A stretch of 64,000 nucleotides of DNA, taken from positions 1,488,001 through 1,552,000 of the forward strand of contig NZ_CP006569.1 in NCBI RefSeq assembly GCF_000517425.1, given 5' to 3'. The number at the start of each line of letters is the position of its first letter. The first letter of the stretch is position 1. Of the stretch, positions 31,127-42,502 are shown one piece after another. The translations under genes were made by a program, and so were the position numbers. The DNA is from Sodalis praecaptivus (GTDB taxonomy: Bacteria > Pseudomonadota > Gammaproteobacteria > Enterobacterales > Enterobacteriaceae). Below the pieces are notes generated by a model that was given only the letters and a program-made list of their open reading frames with translations, had not been told where the DNA came from and ran no database searches.

Positions 31127-32100
31127 GTTGGTTGACACCGGAGGTCATCGATATCCTCCTGACGGTGGTGAAGGCGGTGGTTATCCTGCTGGTGGTGGTC
31201 ACCTGCGGCGCCTATATGAGTTTTGCCGAACGGCGCCTGTTGGGGCTGTTCCAAAACCGCTACGGACCCAACCGCGTAGGCTGGGGCGGATCGCTGCAAC
31301 TGCTGGCCGACGTGTTGAAGATGATGTTTAAAGAGGACTGGATCCCGCCGTTCGCCGATCGGGGTATTTTCACCCTGGCGCCGGTTATCGCCTTTACCTC
31401 ATTGCTGATTACCTTTGCCATTGTGCCGGTGAGCCCGACCTGGGTGGTGGCCGATTTCAATATCGGCGTCCTGTTCTTTTTGATGATGGCCGGGCTGGCG
31501 GTTTACGCGGTGCTGTTCGCCGGCTGGTCGAGCAACAATAAATACTCCCTGTTGGGCGCCATGCGCGCCTCGGCGCAGACGCTGAGCTATGAAGTGTTCC
31601 TCGGTTTATCGTTGATGGGGGTGGTGGCGCAGGCCGGCTCGTTTAATCTTGGCGCGATCGTCGAGTCGCAGGCGCACCTGTGGAACGTGGTGCCGCAATT
31701 CTTCGGCTTTGTCACCTTTGCTCTGGCGGGGGTCGCGGTATGTCACCGCCACCCCTTCGATCAGCCGGAAGCCGAGCAGGAGCTGGCCGACGGTTACCAT
31801 ATTGAATACTCGGGGATGAAGTTCGGCCTGTTTTTCGTCGGCGAATACGTCGGCATCGTGACCATTTCGGCGCTGATGGTGACGCTGTTCTTCGGCGGCT
31901 GGCAGGGGCCGTGGTTGCCGCCGTTTATCTGGTTTGCCATAAAAACCGCTTTCTTTATGATGATGTTCATCCTGATCCGCGCGGCGCTGCCCCGTCCGCG
32001 CTACGACCAGGTGATGGCGCTGGGCTGGAAAATCTGCCTGCCGCTGACGCTGCTCAACCTGTTGGCGACCGCAGCGGTCATCTTGTACAACGCGCATTAA
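31123..32100 (+). CDS. nuoH: NADH-quinone oxidoreductase subunit H
   Basis: Membrane subunit that forms part of the quinone tunnel and first proton path. 325 residues, the E. coli length, about eight membrane segments. Conserved loops [20 protein letters not shown] and [21 protein letters not shown] with their charged residues are intact. The ATG overlaps the nuoG stop (ATGA). Confidence 0.97.
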   Translation: MSWLTPEVIDILLTVVKAVVILLVVVTCGAYMSFAERRLLGLFQNRYGPNRVGWGGSLQLLADVLKMMFKEDWIPPFADRGIFTLAPVIAFTSLLITFAIVPVSPTWVVADFNIGVLFFLMMAGLAVYAVLFAGWSSNNKYSLLGAMRASAQTLSYEVFLGLSLMGVVAQAGSFNLGAIVESQAHLWNVVPQFFGFVTFALAGVAVCHRHPFDQPEAEQELADGYHIEYSGMKFGLFFVGEYVGIVTISALMVTLFFGGWQGPWLPPFIWFAIKTAFFMMMFILIRAALPRPRYDQVMALGWKICLPLTLLNLLATAAVILYNAH

Positions 32101-32114
32101 GGGGTGGATGAATC

Positions 32115-32657
32115 ATGACGTTAAAAGAGTTAGCGATTGGCTGCGGGACCACGCTGCGCAGCATCTGGATGATAGGCATGCAGGCGTTCAACAAGCGCGA
32201 AACCCGCATGTACCCGGACGTACCGGTCAATCCGCCGCCCCGTTTCCGCGGCCGTATCGTGCTGACGCGCGACCCTGACGGCGATGAGCGCTGCGTAGCC
32301 TGTAACCTGTGCGCGGTCGCCTGCCCGGTGGGCTGCATTTCGCTGCAGAAAGCGGAGACCAAAGATGGCCGTTGGTATCCGGAATTCTTTCGCATCAATT
32401 TCTCGCGCTGTATTTTCTGCGGCCTGTGCGAAGAGGCGTGTCCTACCACCGCCATCCAGCTCACCCCGGATTTCGAGATGGGCGAGTTCAAGCGCCAGGA
32501 TCTGGTGTATGAAAAAGAGGATTTGCTGATTTCGGGGCCGGGTAAATATCCCGAATACAACTTCTACCGCATGGCCGGTATGGCGATCGCCGGCAAGGAT
32601 AAAGGCGAGGCGGAAAACGAAGCCAAACCCATCGACGTAAAAGGCTTGCTGCCCTAA
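32115..32657 (+). CDS. nuoI: NADH-quinone oxidoreductase subunit I
   Basis: Ferredoxin-like subunit with two [4Fe-4S] clusters (N6a, N6b) in the wire to N2. The two CxxCxxCxxxCP motifs are [15 protein letters not shown] and [15 protein letters not shown]. 180 residues, the E. coli length. Starts 14 bp after nuoH and 10 bp before nuoJ. Confidence 0.97.
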   Translation: MTLKELAIGCGTTLRSIWMIGMQAFNKRETRMYPDVPVNPPPRFRGRIVLTRDPDGDERCVACNLCAVACPVGCISLQKAETKDGRWYPEFFRINFSRCIFCGLCEEACPTTAIQLTPDFEMGEFKRQDLVYEKEDLLISGPGKYPEYNFYRMAGMAIAGKDKGEAENEAKPIDVKGLLP

Positions 32658-32667
32658 GGAGACTGGC

Positions 32668-33231
32668 ATGGAACTGGCGTTTTATCTTTCCGGCCTGGTG
32701 GCGGTGCTGGCGACGTTACGCGTCATCACCCATACCCAACCGGTACATGCGCTGCTGTACCTGATTATTTCGCTACTGGCCATCGCCTGCGTATTCTTTT
32801 CGCTGGGGGCCTACTTCGCCGGCGCGTTGGAGATTATCGTTTACGCCGGCGCCATCATGGTGTTGTTCGTGTTCGTGGTGATGATGCTCAACATGAGCGT
32901 CGGCCGCGATAAACAAGAACGCGCCTGGTTGCGTCCCCGGGTCTGGATCGGGCCGTCGCTGTTGTCGCTGGTGCTGCTGGCGGTGCTGGTGCGCGCGCTG
33001 GCCGGCGCGGGCGATCACGGCATCGCGGGGGATCTTATCGCGGCTAAAACCGTCGGCATCGCGCTGTTCGGTCCTTATGTGTTGGCGGTGGAGCTGGCCT
33101 CCATGCTGCTGCTGGCGGGGCTGGTGGTCGCGTTCCATCTGGGCCGCGACGAGCGCGACAGTGTCGATGCGCTTTATAAGGGGCCGAAGATGACCGACGC
33201 CATCAAGAGAAGAGGGGAGGAGCAAGCATGA
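32668..33231 (+). CDS. nuoJ: NADH-quinone oxidoreductase subunit J
   Basis: Membrane-arm subunit with five membrane segments, 187 residues (E. coli 184). The conserved segment with the pi-bulge helix, [20 protein letters not shown], is at about residues 54-73. ATG follows AAGGAGACTGGC. Overlaps nuoK by 4 bp. Confidence 0.96.
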   Translation: MELAFYLSGLVAVLATLRVITHTQPVHALLYLIISLLAIACVFFSLGAYFAGALEIIVYAGAIMVLFVFVVMMLNMSVGRDKQERAWLRPRVWIGPSLLSLVLLAVLVRALAGAGDHGIAGDLIAAKTVGIALFGPYVLAVELASMLLLAGLVVAFHLGRDERDSVDALYKGPKMTDAIKRRGEEQA

Positions 33232-33530
33232 TCCCGTTATCACACGGTCTCATCCTGGCCGCTATCTTGTTTGTGCTGGGCCTGACGGGGATGATGATCC
33301 GCCGCAATCTGCTGTTTATGCTCTTGGGGCTTGAGATCATGATTAACGCCTCGGCGCTGGCGTTCATTGTGGCCGGCAGCTATTGGGGCCAGGCGGACGG
33401 GCAGGTGATGTATATCCTGGCGGTTACCCTGGCCGCCGCCGAGGCCAGTATCGGCCTGGCGTTGCTGCTGCAATTGCACCGTCGCCGCCGGACCCTAGAT
33501 ATCGACACTGTCAGCGAGATGCACGGATGA
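33228..33530 (+). CDS. nuoK: NADH-quinone oxidoreductase subunit K
   Basis: Small membrane subunit of 100 residues with three membrane segments. The key proton-path glutamates in [13 protein letters not shown] and [19 protein letters not shown] are present. Start ATG overlaps nuoJ stop, and its own stop overlaps the nuoL start: a chain of coupled genes as in E. coli. Confidence 0.97.
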   Translation: MIPLSHGLILAAILFVLGLTGMMIRRNLLFMLLGLEIMINASALAFIVAGSYWGQADGQVMYILAVTLAAAEASIGLALLLQLHRRRRTLDIDTVSEMHG

Positions 33531-35371
33531 ACCTACTCTATTTAACCCTAGTATTCCCCTTGGCGGGTTTCCTGCTGCTGGCGTTCTCCCGCGGTCGCTG
33601 GTCTGAAAACCTGGCGGCGACGGTGGGCGTTGGCAGCGTTGGGCTGTCGGCGTTGACCACCGTTTGGGTGGCGCTGGATTTCTTCGGCGCGCGCGGCGAC
33701 GGCGCGGCGGTGTTTACCCAAACGCTGTGGCACTGGATGGCGGTGGGCGATTTTCAAATTCCCATCACCCTCAGCCTGGACGGCCTGTCGCTGACGATGC
33801 TGTCGGTGGTCACCGGCGTCGGCTTTTTCATTCATCTCTACGCCTCGTGGTACATGCGTGGGGAAGAGGGCTATTCGCGCTTTTTTGCCTATACCAATCT
33901 GTTTATCGCCAGCATGCTGGTGCTGGTGCTGGCGGACAACCTGCTGCTGATGTATCTCGGCTGGGAAGGGGTGGGGCTTTGCAGCTACCTGCTGATCGGC
34001 TTCTATTACAGCGAGTCGAAAAACGGCGCCGCGGCAATGAAGGCGTTTATCGTCACCCGCGTGGGGGATGTGCTGTTGGCGTTCGCGCTGTTTATCCTTT
34101 ATGACCAGCTCGGAACGCTGAATTTCCACGATCTGATGGTGCTGGCGCCGCAAAAACTGGCGGAAGGCTCCCCGGCCATCACCTGGGCGACCCTGATGCT
34201 GCTGGGCGGCGCGGTGGGGAAATCGGCGCAACTGCCGCTGCAAACCTGGCTGGCGGACGCTATGGCCGGTCCGACGCCGGTGTCGGCGCTGATTCACGCC
34301 GCCACCATGGTGACCGCCGGCGTGTATCTTATCGCCCGCACCCACGGCCTGTTCCTGATGGCGCCGGAGGTGTTGCATCTGGTGGGGATCGTCGGCGCGG
34401 TGACGCTGGTGCTGGCGGGGTTCGCCGCGCTGGTGCAGACCGATATCAAACGGGTGCTGGCCTATTCCACCATGAGCCAGATAGGCTATATGTTCCTGGC
34501 CCTGGGCGTTCAGGCCTGGGACGCGGCCATTTTTCACCTGATGACCCACGCGTTTTTCAAAGCGCTGCTGTTCTTGTCCTCCGGTTCGGTGATCCTCGCC
34601 TGCCACCACGAGCAAAACATCTTCAAAATGGGCGGCCTGAGAAAGTCGATTCCGCTGGTGTATATTTGCTTTTTGGTGGGCGGCGCGGCGCTGTCGGCGC
34701 TGCCGCTGGTGACCGCCGGCTTCTATTCCAAGGATGAAATCCTCTGGGGAGCGCTGGCCAATGGCCATAGCGTACTGATGCTGGCCGGCCTGATGGGGGC
34801 GTTCCTCACCTCGGTGTATACCTTCCGCATGATCTTTATCGTGTTCCACGGCAAGGCGCAAATCCAGGCTCACGCCTGCCGCGGCATCAGCCATCATCTG
34901 CCGCTGGTGGTACTGATGGTGTTGTCCACCTTCATCGGTGCCTGGATTACGCCGCCGCTGGCGGGCGTCCTGCCGGCCGGGGAGTTCGGTCATGACGGTA
35001 AACTGGCGCTGGAAATCACCTCGGGCGCGGTCGCCATCATCGGTATTGGCCTGGCGGCGGCACTGTGGCTCGGCCAGCGCCGTTGGGTCAACGCCGTGGC
35101 CGCCAGCGCGCCGGGACGTTTCTTCTCGGTCTGGTGGTTCCACGCCTGGGGATTCGACTGGCTTTACGACAAGGTCTTCGTCAAACCCTACCTGGCCATC
35201 GCACGGCTGCTGGCGCGCGATCCCCTTAACGCGGTGATGAATCTTCCCGCGCTGCTGGCGCGCTGGGCCGGACGCGGCCTGACGGTGAGCGAAAACGGGC
35301 AGTTGCGCTGGTATGCGACGTCGTTGGGTTTGGGTGCGGTTGTCGTGGTGGCGCTGTTGGTATTCGTTTAA
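33527..35371 (+). CDS. nuoL: NADH-quinone oxidoreductase subunit L
   Basis: Distal antiporter-like proton pump subunit with the long lateral helix. 614 residues (E. coli 613) from ATG 33527 ([15 protein letters not shown]); the frame extends upstream but that is nuoK sequence. Conserved proton-path residues in [18 protein letters not shown], the [20 protein letters not shown] loop and [15 protein letters not shown] are intact. 102 bp to nuoM, the only sizeable gap in the second half of the operon. Confidence 0.96.
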   Translation: MNLLYLTLVFPLAGFLLLAFSRGRWSENLAATVGVGSVGLSALTTVWVALDFFGARGDGAAVFTQTLWHWMAVGDFQIPITLSLDGLSLTMLSVVTGVGFFIHLYASWYMRGEEGYSRFFAYTNLFIASMLVLVLADNLLLMYLGWEGVGLCSYLLIGFYYSESKNGAAAMKAFIVTRVGDVLLAFALFILYDQLGTLNFHDLMVLAPQKLAEGSPAITWATLMLLGGAVGKSAQLPLQTWLADAMAGPTPVSALIHAATMVTAGVYLIARTHGLFLMAPEVLHLVGIVGAVTLVLAGFAALVQTDIKRVLAYSTMSQIGYMFLALGVQAWDAAIFHLMTHAFFKALLFLSSGSVILACHHEQNIFKMGGLRKSIPLVYICFLVGGAALSALPLVTAGFYSKDEILWGALANGHSVLMLAGLMGAFLTSVYTFRMIFIVFHGKAQIQAHACRGISHHLPLVVLMVLSTFIGAWITPPLAGVLPAGEFGHDGKLALEITSGAVAIIGIGLAAALWLGQRRWVNAVAASAPGRFFSVWWFHAWGFDWLYDKVFVKPYLAIARLLARDPLNAVMNLPALLARWAGRGLTVSENGQLRWYATSLGLGAVVVVALLVFV

Positions 35372-35473
35372 ATACCCCGAGCTTCGTTTCCGGCTTAGGG
35401 CGGGGCGGCGGGCAGAATGCCGCTCCGCTGATACGCAAGTTTATTGATTTTACAATTAGGGACGCAAAACGCC

Positions 35474-37006
35474 ATGCTACTACCTTGGCTAATTCTTATC
35501 CCCTTTATCGGCGGTCTGCTGTGTTGGCAATGTGAGCGTTTCGGTACCCGGGTACCGCGCTGGATAGCCTTGATTGCCATGGGGCTGACACTGGCGCTTT
35601 CATTGCTGTTGTGGCAGCAGGGCGGATACACCCTGGCGATGGCCCAGGGGTTGCCGCAATGGCAGGTGGAGTATCTGCTCCCCTGGATCCCGCGCTTCGG
35701 TATTAGCATCCATCTGGCGCTGGACGGCCTGTCGCTGCTGATGGTGGTGCTGACCGGGCTGCTCGGGGTGCTGGCTATCCTCTGCTCCTGGCGGGAAATT
35801 CAGCGCTACCAGGGCTTCTTCCACCTTAACTTGCTGTGGATCCTGGGCGGCGTTATCGGCGTGTTCTTGGCCATCGACATGTTTCTCTTCTTTTTCTTCT
35901 GGGAAATGATGTTGGTGCCGATGTATTTTCTCATCGCGCTCTGGGGGCATAAAGCCTCCGACGGCAAGACCCGTATTACCGCCGCGACCAAATTCTTTAT
36001 TTATACCCAGGCAAGCGGCCTGGTGATGCTGGTGGCGATACTCGGCCTGGTGCTGGTGCACTATAACGCCACCGGCGTCTGGACCTTCAATTATGAAGAC
36101 CTGCTGCGCACGCCGATGTCGGAACGGCTGGAATACCTGCTGATGCTCGGGTTCTTTTTGGCCTTCGCGGTCAAAATGCCGGTGGTGCCGCTGCATGGCT
36201 GGCTGCCGGACGCCCACAGTCAGGCGCCCACCGCCGGTTCGGTGGACCTGGCGGGGATATTGCTGAAAACCGCGGCCTACGGGATGCTGCGCTTTAGCCT
36301 GCCGCTGTTTCCTCACGCCTCGCACCAGTTCGCCCCCATCGCCATGTGGCTTGGGGTGGTGGGCATCTTTTACGGCGCCTGGATGGCGTTCTCGCAGACC
36401 GATATCAAGCGCCTCATCGCCTATACCAGCGTGTCCCACATGGGCTTTGTGTTGATTGCCATCTACAGCGGCAGCCAGCTGGCCTATCAGGGCGCGGTGG
36501 TACAGATGATCGCCCACGGTCTGTCGGCCGCCGGCATGTTCATTATATGCGGTCAGCTGTATGAGCGCCTGCACACCCGCGATATGCGGCAAATGGGCGG
36601 TCTGTGGGGCCGGCTGAGCTTTATTCCGGCGCTGTCGCTCTTTTTCGCCGTCGCGACCCTTGGCATGCCGGGCACCGGCAACTTTGTTGGCGAGATTACC
36701 ATTTTGTTCGGCAGTTTCCCGGTGGTACCGGTGATTACGGTGATTTCCACGTTCGGTCTGGTGTTCGCATCGGTCTACTCGCTTATCATGATGCAGCGCG
36801 CGTATTACGGCCCGGCTAAATCCACCGAGCCGCTGCCGGGTATGACGCTGCGCGAACGGCTGATCATTTTGCTGCTGGTGGTGCTGCTGGTGCTGCTCGG
36901 GTTCTTCCCGCAGCCGATTATGGATACCTCGGCCGCCGCCATGAGCAATATCCAGCACTGGTTCGCCGCCGACGCCGGTTCCACTATTTCAACGACAAGG
37001 CCGTAA
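35474..37006 (+). CDS. nuoM: NADH-quinone oxidoreductase subunit M
   Basis: Antiporter-like proton pump subunit. ATG 35474 gives MLLPWLILIPFIGGLLCW, aligned with E. coli, and 510 residues (E. coli 509). The in-frame upstream ATG 35444 adds ten residues without homology. Conserved: FFFWEMMLVPMYFLIALWG with the key Glu, and GWLPDAHSQAPTAGSVDLAG. Confidence 0.96.
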   Translation: MLLPWLILIPFIGGLLCWQCERFGTRVPRWIALIAMGLTLALSLLLWQQGGYTLAMAQGLPQWQVEYLLPWIPRFGISIHLALDGLSLLMVVLTGLLGVLAILCSWREIQRYQGFFHLNLLWILGGVIGVFLAIDMFLFFFFWEMMLVPMYFLIALWGHKASDGKTRITAATKFFIYTQASGLVMLVAILGLVLVHYNATGVWTFNYEDLLRTPMSERLEYLLMLGFFLAFAVKMPVVPLHGWLPDAHSQAPTAGSVDLAGILLKTAAYGMLRFSLPLFPHASHQFAPIAMWLGVVGIFYGAWMAFSQTDIKRLIAYTSVSHMGFVLIAIYSGSQLAYQGAVVQMIAHGLSAAGMFIICGQLYERLHTRDMRQMGGLWGRLSFIPALSLFFAVATLGMPGTGNFVGEITILFGSFPVVPVITVISTFGLVFASVYSLIMMQRAYYGPAKSTEPLPGMTLRERLIILLLVVLLVLLGFFPQPIMDTSAAAMSNIQHWFAADAGSTISTTRP

Positions 37007-37012
37007 TTCGCC

Positions 37013-38470
37013 ATGACAATAACTCCTCAACAACTGATCGCATTATTACCGCTGTTGATCGTCGGATTGACGGTGGTGGTTGTGATGCTGTGCATTGCGT
37101 GGCGACGCAACCACTTTATCAACGCAACGCTGACGGTCATCGGGCTAAACCTGGCGCTGCTGTCGCTGTGGTTCGTGGCGCAGAATGGCCCGATGGACGT
37201 GACGCCGCTGATGCGCGTCGACGGTTACTCCATGCTCTACACCGGGCTGGTGCTGATGGCCAGCCTGGCGACCAGCACGCTGGCCTACGCCTGGCTGGCG
37301 GGCTATCCGGGCAACCGCGATGAATTTTATCTGCTGGTGCTGATTGCCGCGATGGGCGGGATCCTGCTCGCCTGCGCCAACCATTTGGCGGCGCTGTTCC
37401 TCGGTATTGAGCTGATTTCGCTGCCGCTGTTCGGGATGGTGGGTTATGCGTTCCGCCAAAAGCGCTCGCTGGAAGCCAGCATTAAGTACACGCTGCTGTC
37501 CGCGGCGGCGTCCTCCTTCTTGCTGTTCGGTATGGCGCTGGTGTATGCCAGCACCGGTCACCTGTCTTTCGCCGGCATTGGCCAAACACTAAACGACGGC
37601 ATGTTGGCGCAACCGGTGCTGCTGGCGGGTTTGGGCATGATGATCGTCGGCGTCGGCTTCAAACTGTCGCTGGTGCCGTTCCACCTGTGGACGCCAGATG
37701 TTTACCAGGGCGCGCCCGCGCCGGTGTCCACCTTCCTGGCGACCGCCAGTAAAATCGCGATTTTCGCGGTGGTGATGCGCCTGTTCCTCTACGCGCCGGT
37801 GACCCATAATGAAGTGGTGCGGCTGGTGCTGGCTATCATTGCCTTCGCCTCCATGCTGTTCGGCAACCTGATGGCCCTGAGCCAAAGCAATATCAAGCGG
37901 GTGCTGGGCTATTCGTCCATTGCCCATCTGGGTTATTTATTGGTGGGATTGATTGCGGTGCAGGCCCACACGCTGGCGCTGGAAACCGTCGGCGTTTATC
38001 TGGCGGGTTATGTGTTCGCAAGCCTGGGGGCGTTCGGCGTCGTCAGCTTGATGTCCAGCCCCTACACCGGCGAGGATGCGGATTCGCTGTATTCCTACCG
38101 CGGTCTGTTTTGGCATAAGCCGCTGCTGTCGTCGGTGCTGACGGTGATGATGTTATCGCTGGCGGGCATCCCCATGACGCTCGGCTTTATCGGCAAGTTC
38201 TACGTCATCGCGCTCGGGGTGAATAGCCATCTGGGCTGGCTGACCGGCGCGGTGGTAGCCGGTAGCGCCATCGGGCTGTTTTACTACTTGCGTATCATGG
38301 TCAGCCTCTACCTGTCGCCGCCGGAAAACCTGCGGCGCGATACTCCTTCCAACTGGGCGCTGACCGCCGGCGGGGTTGTGGTACTGATCTCCTCGCTGCT
38401 GGTGCTGCTGCTCGGGCTGTATCCGCAGCCGCTCATCACGCTGGTGCAGTTGGCGCAGCCCATTCTCTAA
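37013..38470 (+). CDS. nuoN: NADH-quinone oxidoreductase subunit N
   Basis: Third antiporter-like subunit and last gene of the operon. 485 residues, the E. coli length. Conserved [36 protein letters not shown] and [20 protein letters not shown]. Starts 6 bp after nuoM. No clear terminator was found in the 160 bp before elaB. Confidence 0.96.
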   Translation: MTITPQQLIALLPLLIVGLTVVVVMLCIAWRRNHFINATLTVIGLNLALLSLWFVAQNGPMDVTPLMRVDGYSMLYTGLVLMASLATSTLAYAWLAGYPGNRDEFYLLVLIAAMGGILLACANHLAALFLGIELISLPLFGMVGYAFRQKRSLEASIKYTLLSAAASSFLLFGMALVYASTGHLSFAGIGQTLNDGMLAQPVLLAGLGMMIVGVGFKLSLVPFHLWTPDVYQGAPAPVSTFLATASKIAIFAVVMRLFLYAPVTHNEVVRLVLAIIAFASMLFGNLMALSQSNIKRVLGYSSIAHLGYLLVGLIAVQAHTLALETVGVYLAGYVFASLGAFGVVSLMSSPYTGEDADSLYSYRGLFWHKPLLSSVLTVMMLSLAGIPMTLGFIGKFYVIALGVNSHLGWLTGAVVAGSAIGLFYYLRIMVSLYLSPPENLRRDTPSNWALTAGGVVVLISSLLVLLLGLYPQPLITLVQLAQPIL

Positions 38471-38631
38471 CCTAGCGCCGCGGGGCGTTTCCTCGCGGCC
38501 TCCCCCTGCCAAGTGCGACATCAGCGATACGCGCGTTTTTTCGGATTGCTCCGGCGAGAATAGTCCTCCGGCGGGGGCATTTTTTGCCTATAGTTAGTCT
38601 GACGCCTTTCATCAGAACACGGAGAATAGTG

Positions 38632-38952
38632 ATGACTACACCTAACGATCCCCTTCAGCCGCACGAAACGCATGTCGACGATGACGTGCAGCTCCTGTCC
38701 GAAACGCTGGAAGAGGTGCTGGCTTATTCCGGCGATAAAACCGATCAAAAGTATGTCGAGCTGAAGACCCGCGCGCAGCAGGCCCTGGATGATGTTAAAA
38801 CGCGGGTGAGCCAGGCGTCCGACACCTACTATCTGAAAGCCCGGCAGGCGGTGAGCGCCGCGGATGACTATGTGCAGGAAAACCCCTGGCATGGCGTTGG
38901 CATTGGCGCCTCGGTTGGGCTGGTGGTGGGGCTGCTGTTGGCGCGCCGATAA
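38632..38952 (+). CDS. elaB: ElaB, ribosome-associated tail-anchored protein
   Basis: YqjD/ElaB family (DUF883): soluble helical N-terminal part with one C-terminal membrane anchor (about 85-103, ending GLLLARR). E. coli ElaB is RpoS-induced and linked to ribosome hibernation at the membrane and stress resistance. Conserved LLSETLEEVLAYSGD, DQKYVELKTRAQQALDDVK and RVSQASDTYY. 106 residues from ATG 38632, preceded by GGAG; the longer frame start at 38584 is unsupported. E. coli elaA and rbn are absent from this position. Confidence 0.92.
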   Translation: MTTPNDPLQPHETHVDDDVQLLSETLEEVLAYSGDKTDQKYVELKTRAQQALDDVKTRVSQASDTYYLKARQAVSAADDYVQENPWHGVGIGASVGLVVGLLLARR

Positions 38953-39025
38953 CCGCGGACGGCTTGGCGGCAGCGCTAAGGCACTACGGCCGCGGCGCCG
39001 TCGATCCCGCATTTCAGCCTGAATG

Positions 39026-39064
39026 CGCGCAGCGTCACATGTTCGTGACCTGCGCGTTTTTTTT
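39026..39064 (+). terminator. Terminator hairpin after elaB, copy 1
   Basis: CGCGCAG then GTCAC pairs with GTGAC then CTGCGCG (one bulged C in the 5' arm) around the loop ATGTTC, followed by eight T. A near copy lies 90 bp downstream. Confidence 0.88.
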
Positions 39065-39115
39065 ATGTGCGCCGCACAGGGTTGGTCACACATCGCACTT
39101 TGCGTAGTCTCAAGG

Positions 39116-39152
39116 CGCGCAGCGTCACCTGCCCGTGACCTGCGCGTTTTTT
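39116..39152 (+). terminator. Terminator hairpin after elaB, copy 2
   Basis: Same stem as copy 1 (CGCGCAG-C-GTCAC / GTGACCTGCGCG) with loop CTGCCC and six T. The flanks also match (a shared TTATGTNCGCCGC after the T-run), so the whole 90-bp unit looks tandemly duplicated. Confidence 0.88.
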
Positions 39153-39244
39153 ATGTCCGCCGCGGCGCACGGCGGGTTTGGTAATCGCTGGCGCCATACG
39201 TATAATCCCTCTCATTATTCCGGTATTGAAATAAACGGCCCGCT

Positions 39245-40564
39245 ATGCTGTCACTGCTTGTTTCCACCCTGCTTCAACACCTCGATGCCGGTTCGCTGCC
39301 GGCGGCGCCCGGCGTTCGGCAAGTGATGCTGCCTTGGGCGGACGGCGCGGCGGCGCCGATGCTGGATTGGCTCAACGCGTGGCCGCTGTATCCGCAATGC
39401 TATTGGCAGCACCGCGACGGTCATGAAGAGGTGGCGAGCTGCGGAGCGGTGCGCCATTTCTCGCGCCTTGGCGATGCGCAGCGCTTCCTGGCCGCGCAGC
39501 CGGCGGTAAGGGATTTGCGGATTTGGGGGCTCAATGCCTTTGGTGCCGACGCCGGTGAGCCGGAAAGCGCACTGTTTCTGCCGCGCCTGAGCTGGCGGCG
39601 TCTGCGGGATCGGTATCAGATAATAATGACGTTTTACAGCGAGACGTCGCTGGCCGCCGACGCCGCCGATTTTCTCGCCTGGCTTGAGGCCCACGGCGCC
39701 GACGCGCCGGCGCCCCTTCCGCCGCTGACGGCCACGGTGACCGGCGTGACGCATCTCCCCGAGCTGCCGGCGTGGCGACGCCTTGTCGCGCAGGCGCTGG
39801 AACAATTCCGCCAGGGCGGGCTGGAGAAAGTGGTGCTGGCCCGGCGCTCCACGCTGCGCGTGGATATGCCCCCTTCGCCGCTGGCGCTGATGGCGGCCAG
39901 CCGCCAGGTAAACCACCGGTGTTTCCATTACCTGATGGCCTGGTCGGCCCATGAGGCCTTTTTGGGATCCAGCCCGGAGCGGCTTTATCACCGCGAGGAT
40001 CGCAGTCTTAATACCGAAGCCCTCGCCGGCACCGTCGCCTGCGATCCGGATCCCCGGCAGGCCGCCGAGCAGGCGGCGTGGCTGATGGCGGACGAAAAAA
40101 ATCAGCGCGAGAATCTGCTGGTGGTAGACGATATTTGCCAACGATTGCGGCAGGCCGCGCGGGCGCTGGATGTCAGCGGCCCGGAAATCATCCCCCTGCG
40201 CACCGTACAGCATTTGCGACGGGGGATTCAGGGAGATTTGCAGCACGCCGACGACAGCCTCTGCCTGGCGCTGCTGCAACCGACGGCGGCGGTGGCCGGC
40301 CTCCCGCGGCAGCCGGCGGCGGCGTTTATCCAGCGTCACGAACCCTTCGCCCGCCGCTGGTACGCCGGGTCGGCAGGCTACCTGACCCTTGATGAGAGCG
40401 AGTTTTGCGTGGCGTTGCGCTGTGCCCGGGTGTCAAGTCACCAGATCTGGCTTTATGCCGGCGCCGGTATTGTGCCGGGATCCGATGCCGATCAAGAATG
40501 GCAGGAAGTCGAAAATAAAGCCGCCGGTCTGCAATCGTTATTTACCGGTGCGGCGCGGGAGTAG
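39245..40564 (+). CDS. menF: Isochorismate synthase MenF
   Basis: Converts chorismate to isochorismate for menaquinone. Chorismate-binding domain in the C-terminal two-thirds with the catalytic Lys in LEKVVLARRSTLR, the LAGTVACDPDP segment, DEKNQRENLLVVDDI and the final YAGAGIVPGSDADQEWQEVENK. 439 residues (E. coli 431); the N-terminal third is diverged, as is usual. First gene of menFDHBCE, 93 bp before menD. Confidence 0.94.
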   Translation: MLSLLVSTLLQHLDAGSLPAAPGVRQVMLPWADGAAAPMLDWLNAWPLYPQCYWQHRDGHEEVASCGAVRHFSRLGDAQRFLAAQPAVRDLRIWGLNAFGADAGEPESALFLPRLSWRRLRDRYQIIMTFYSETSLAADAADFLAWLEAHGADAPAPLPPLTATVTGVTHLPELPAWRRLVAQALEQFRQGGLEKVVLARRSTLRVDMPPSPLALMAASRQVNHRCFHYLMAWSAHEAFLGSSPERLYHREDRSLNTEALAGTVACDPDPRQAAEQAAWLMADEKNQRENLLVVDDICQRLRQAARALDVSGPEIIPLRTVQHLRRGIQGDLQHADDSLCLALLQPTAAVAGLPRQPAAAFIQRHEPFARRWYAGSAGYLTLDESEFCVALRCARVSSHQIWLYAGAGIVPGSDADQEWQEVENKAAGLQSLFTGAARE

Positions 40565-40657
40565 CAAACGCCGCAAATCGGTGTTTACATCAATATCCGC
40601 TCCCGCAGAGGACTTACAATAGGGTGTCACCCTCACCACCTAAGCGCCAGGCCCATC

Positions 40658-42502
40658 ATGTCCCGTATTGTGTTTAACCGTCGCTGGGCGACGTTACTGC
40701 TGGAAACCCTGACCCGACACGGCGTAGGGCATGTTTGTATCGCCCCCGGTTCGCGTTCAACGCCGCTGACGCTCGCCGCAGCCGCCCATCCGCGCCTGAC
40801 CCTCCATACCCATTTCGATGAGCGCGGGCTCGGACATCTGGCGCTCGGTCTGGCGAAAGCCAGCGGCCAGCCGGTGGCGGTGATTGTCACCTCGGGCACC
40901 GCCGCCGCCAATCTCTACCCCGCTTTGATAGAAGCCAGCCTGACCGGCGAGCGGCTGGTGCTGCTTACCGCGGACAGGCCGGCCGAACTTATTGACTGCG
41001 GCGCCAATCAGGCGATCCGCCAGCCCGGTATGTTTGCCGGTTTTGCCGTTCGCGCGCTGGATTTGCCGCGACCGACGCCGGCTATTCCGGCGCGCTGGTT
41101 GGTCAGCGCCGTGGATGCGCTGCTAGACGAGGTCGCCCACGGCGGCGTGCATATCAATTGTCCGTTCGCCGAGCCGCTGTACGGCGCGCAACAGGAGCAA
41201 GCGGACGATTGGTCGCAGGCGCTCGGCGACTGGTGGCAGAGCGAGCAGCCTTGGCTGACGGCCGCGACGTCGCCGGTGCTGCGGGCCGAGGCGGATTGGC
41301 CGGACTGGCGCCAGCGCCGCGGCGTGGTGATCGCCGGCCGGACCGGAGCGGCGCAAGGGGAGGCGATTGCGCGCTGGGCGCGGACGCTCGGCTGGCCGCT
41401 GCTCGGCGATGTGCTCTCCCATACCGGCCAGCCGTTGCCCCATGCCGATCTTTGGCTTAACGCTTCGGCGGCGCAGGAGATACTTGCCCGTACCGAGTTG
41501 GTGGTGCAGTTTGGCAGTAGTCTGACCGGCAAGCGTCTGCTGGCCTGGCAGGCCGATTGTCCGGCGCAAATGCTGTGGCTCGTGGATCCGCTGCCCGGCC
41601 GGCGCGATCCGGGCCACCACCGCGGGCGGCGTATTTTCGCCGATGTCGCGCCCTGGCTGGCGCGCCATCCGGCCGTGGTCAATCCCCCCTGGGCGCCTGC
41701 CCTAGATGACCTGGCCGCCGCCGCGGCGCGGCGGGTGCGTCAGGCGCTGCTGCCGGCGGCCGCGGCCCGGTCCGTCGTCGGCGTTGACCCGGCTTATTGC
41801 GCCGCTGGCGAGGGGCAACGCGGCGCTGAGTCGGTGTATCCTGGCGCGAGCAGGGGGGCGATTCACGCCGGATCGGCTGGCGGGGCCGCTACCGCATCGG
41901 CGGCCTGGGAGACGGCGCCGGTCTGCGAGGCTCGGCTGGCCTATGGGTTGCCGGCGCTGTTGCCCGCGAAGGGAGGGGTCTTCCTCGGCAATAGCCTGAC
42001 TGTACGATTAGCGGATGCGTTAGCGCAACTGCCGGCCGGCTATCCGGTCTGGGGCAACCGCGGCGCCAGCGGGATTGACGGTTTGCTGGCGACCGCCGCC
42101 GGCGTCGCGCGGGCCACCGCCCGGCCGCTGCTCGCGTTACTGGGGGACCTTTCGGCGCTGTACGATGTTAATTCGCTGGCGCTGTTCCGCCATTGCCCGG
42201 CGCCGGTGGTGATCCTGGTGGTGAATAATAACGGCGGTCAAATCTTCTCGCTGCTGCCGACCCCGGAGACGGTACGCCAGACCTATTATGTCATGCCGCA
42301 GCAGGTGGACTTCCGCCACGCGGCGGCGCTGTTCGGTTTAGACTATCAGCGGCCGCGCGATATGGGCGCGCTGCGGACGGCCCTGGATACCGCCTGGCGC
42401 AGGCAGCCGGCGGCGGGGGCGGCGACCCTGGTCGAGCTGGTGGTGCCGGCGGAGCAGGGCGCTTCCCTGCTGCGCGAGCTGGTGGCGGAGATGGCGCGAT
42501 GA
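40658..42502 (+). CDS. menD: SEPHCHC synthase MenD, with a 55-residue insertion
   Basis: Thiamine-diphosphate enzyme that joins isochorismate and 2-oxoglutarate. N-terminal Pyr domain ([45 protein letters not shown]), middle domain (LIGDVLSQTG-like, here [14 protein letters not shown]) and C-terminal ThDP-binding domain ([44 protein letters not shown]) are all intact. 614 residues against 556 in E. coli. The excess is an Ala/Gly-rich insertion at about residues 368-422 between the middle and C-terminal domains, with no E. coli counterpart. Overlaps menH by 4 bp. Confidence 0.93.
   Translation: MSRIVFNRRWATLLLETLTRHGVGHVCIAPGSRSTPLTLAAAAHPRLTLHTHFDERGLGHLALGLAKASGQPVAVIVTSGTAAANLYPALIEASLTGERLVLLTADRPAELIDCGANQAIRQPGMFAGFAVRALDLPRPTPAIPARWLVSAVDALLDEVAHGGVHINCPFAEPLYGAQQEQADDWSQALGDWWQSEQPWLTAATSPVLRAEADWPDWRQRRGVVIAGRTGAAQGEAIARWARTLGWPLLGDVLSHTGQPLPHADLWLNASAAQEILARTELVVQFGSSLTGKRLLAWQADCPAQMLWLVDPLPGRRDPGHHRGRRIFADVAPWLARHPAVVNPPWAPALDDLAAAAARRVRQALLPAAAARSVVGVDPAYCAAGEGQRGAESVYPGASRGAIHAGSAGGAATASAAWETAPVCEARLAYGLPALLPAKGGVFLGNSLTVRLADALAQLPAGYPVWGNRGASGIDGLLATAAGVARATARPLLALLGDLSALYDVNSLALFRHCPAPVVILVVNNNGGQIFSLLPTPETVRQTYYVMPQQVDFRHAAALFGLDYQRPRDMGALRTALDTAWRRQPAAGAATLVELVVPAEQGASLLRELVAEMAR

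Noticed and set aside
33548-35143. 531-codon minus frame inside nuoL
   Set aside because: Antisense shadow of nuoL; composition rich in Gln, His and Arg and no recognisable domain.
35600-36958. 452-codon minus frame inside nuoM
   Set aside because: Antisense shadow of nuoM.
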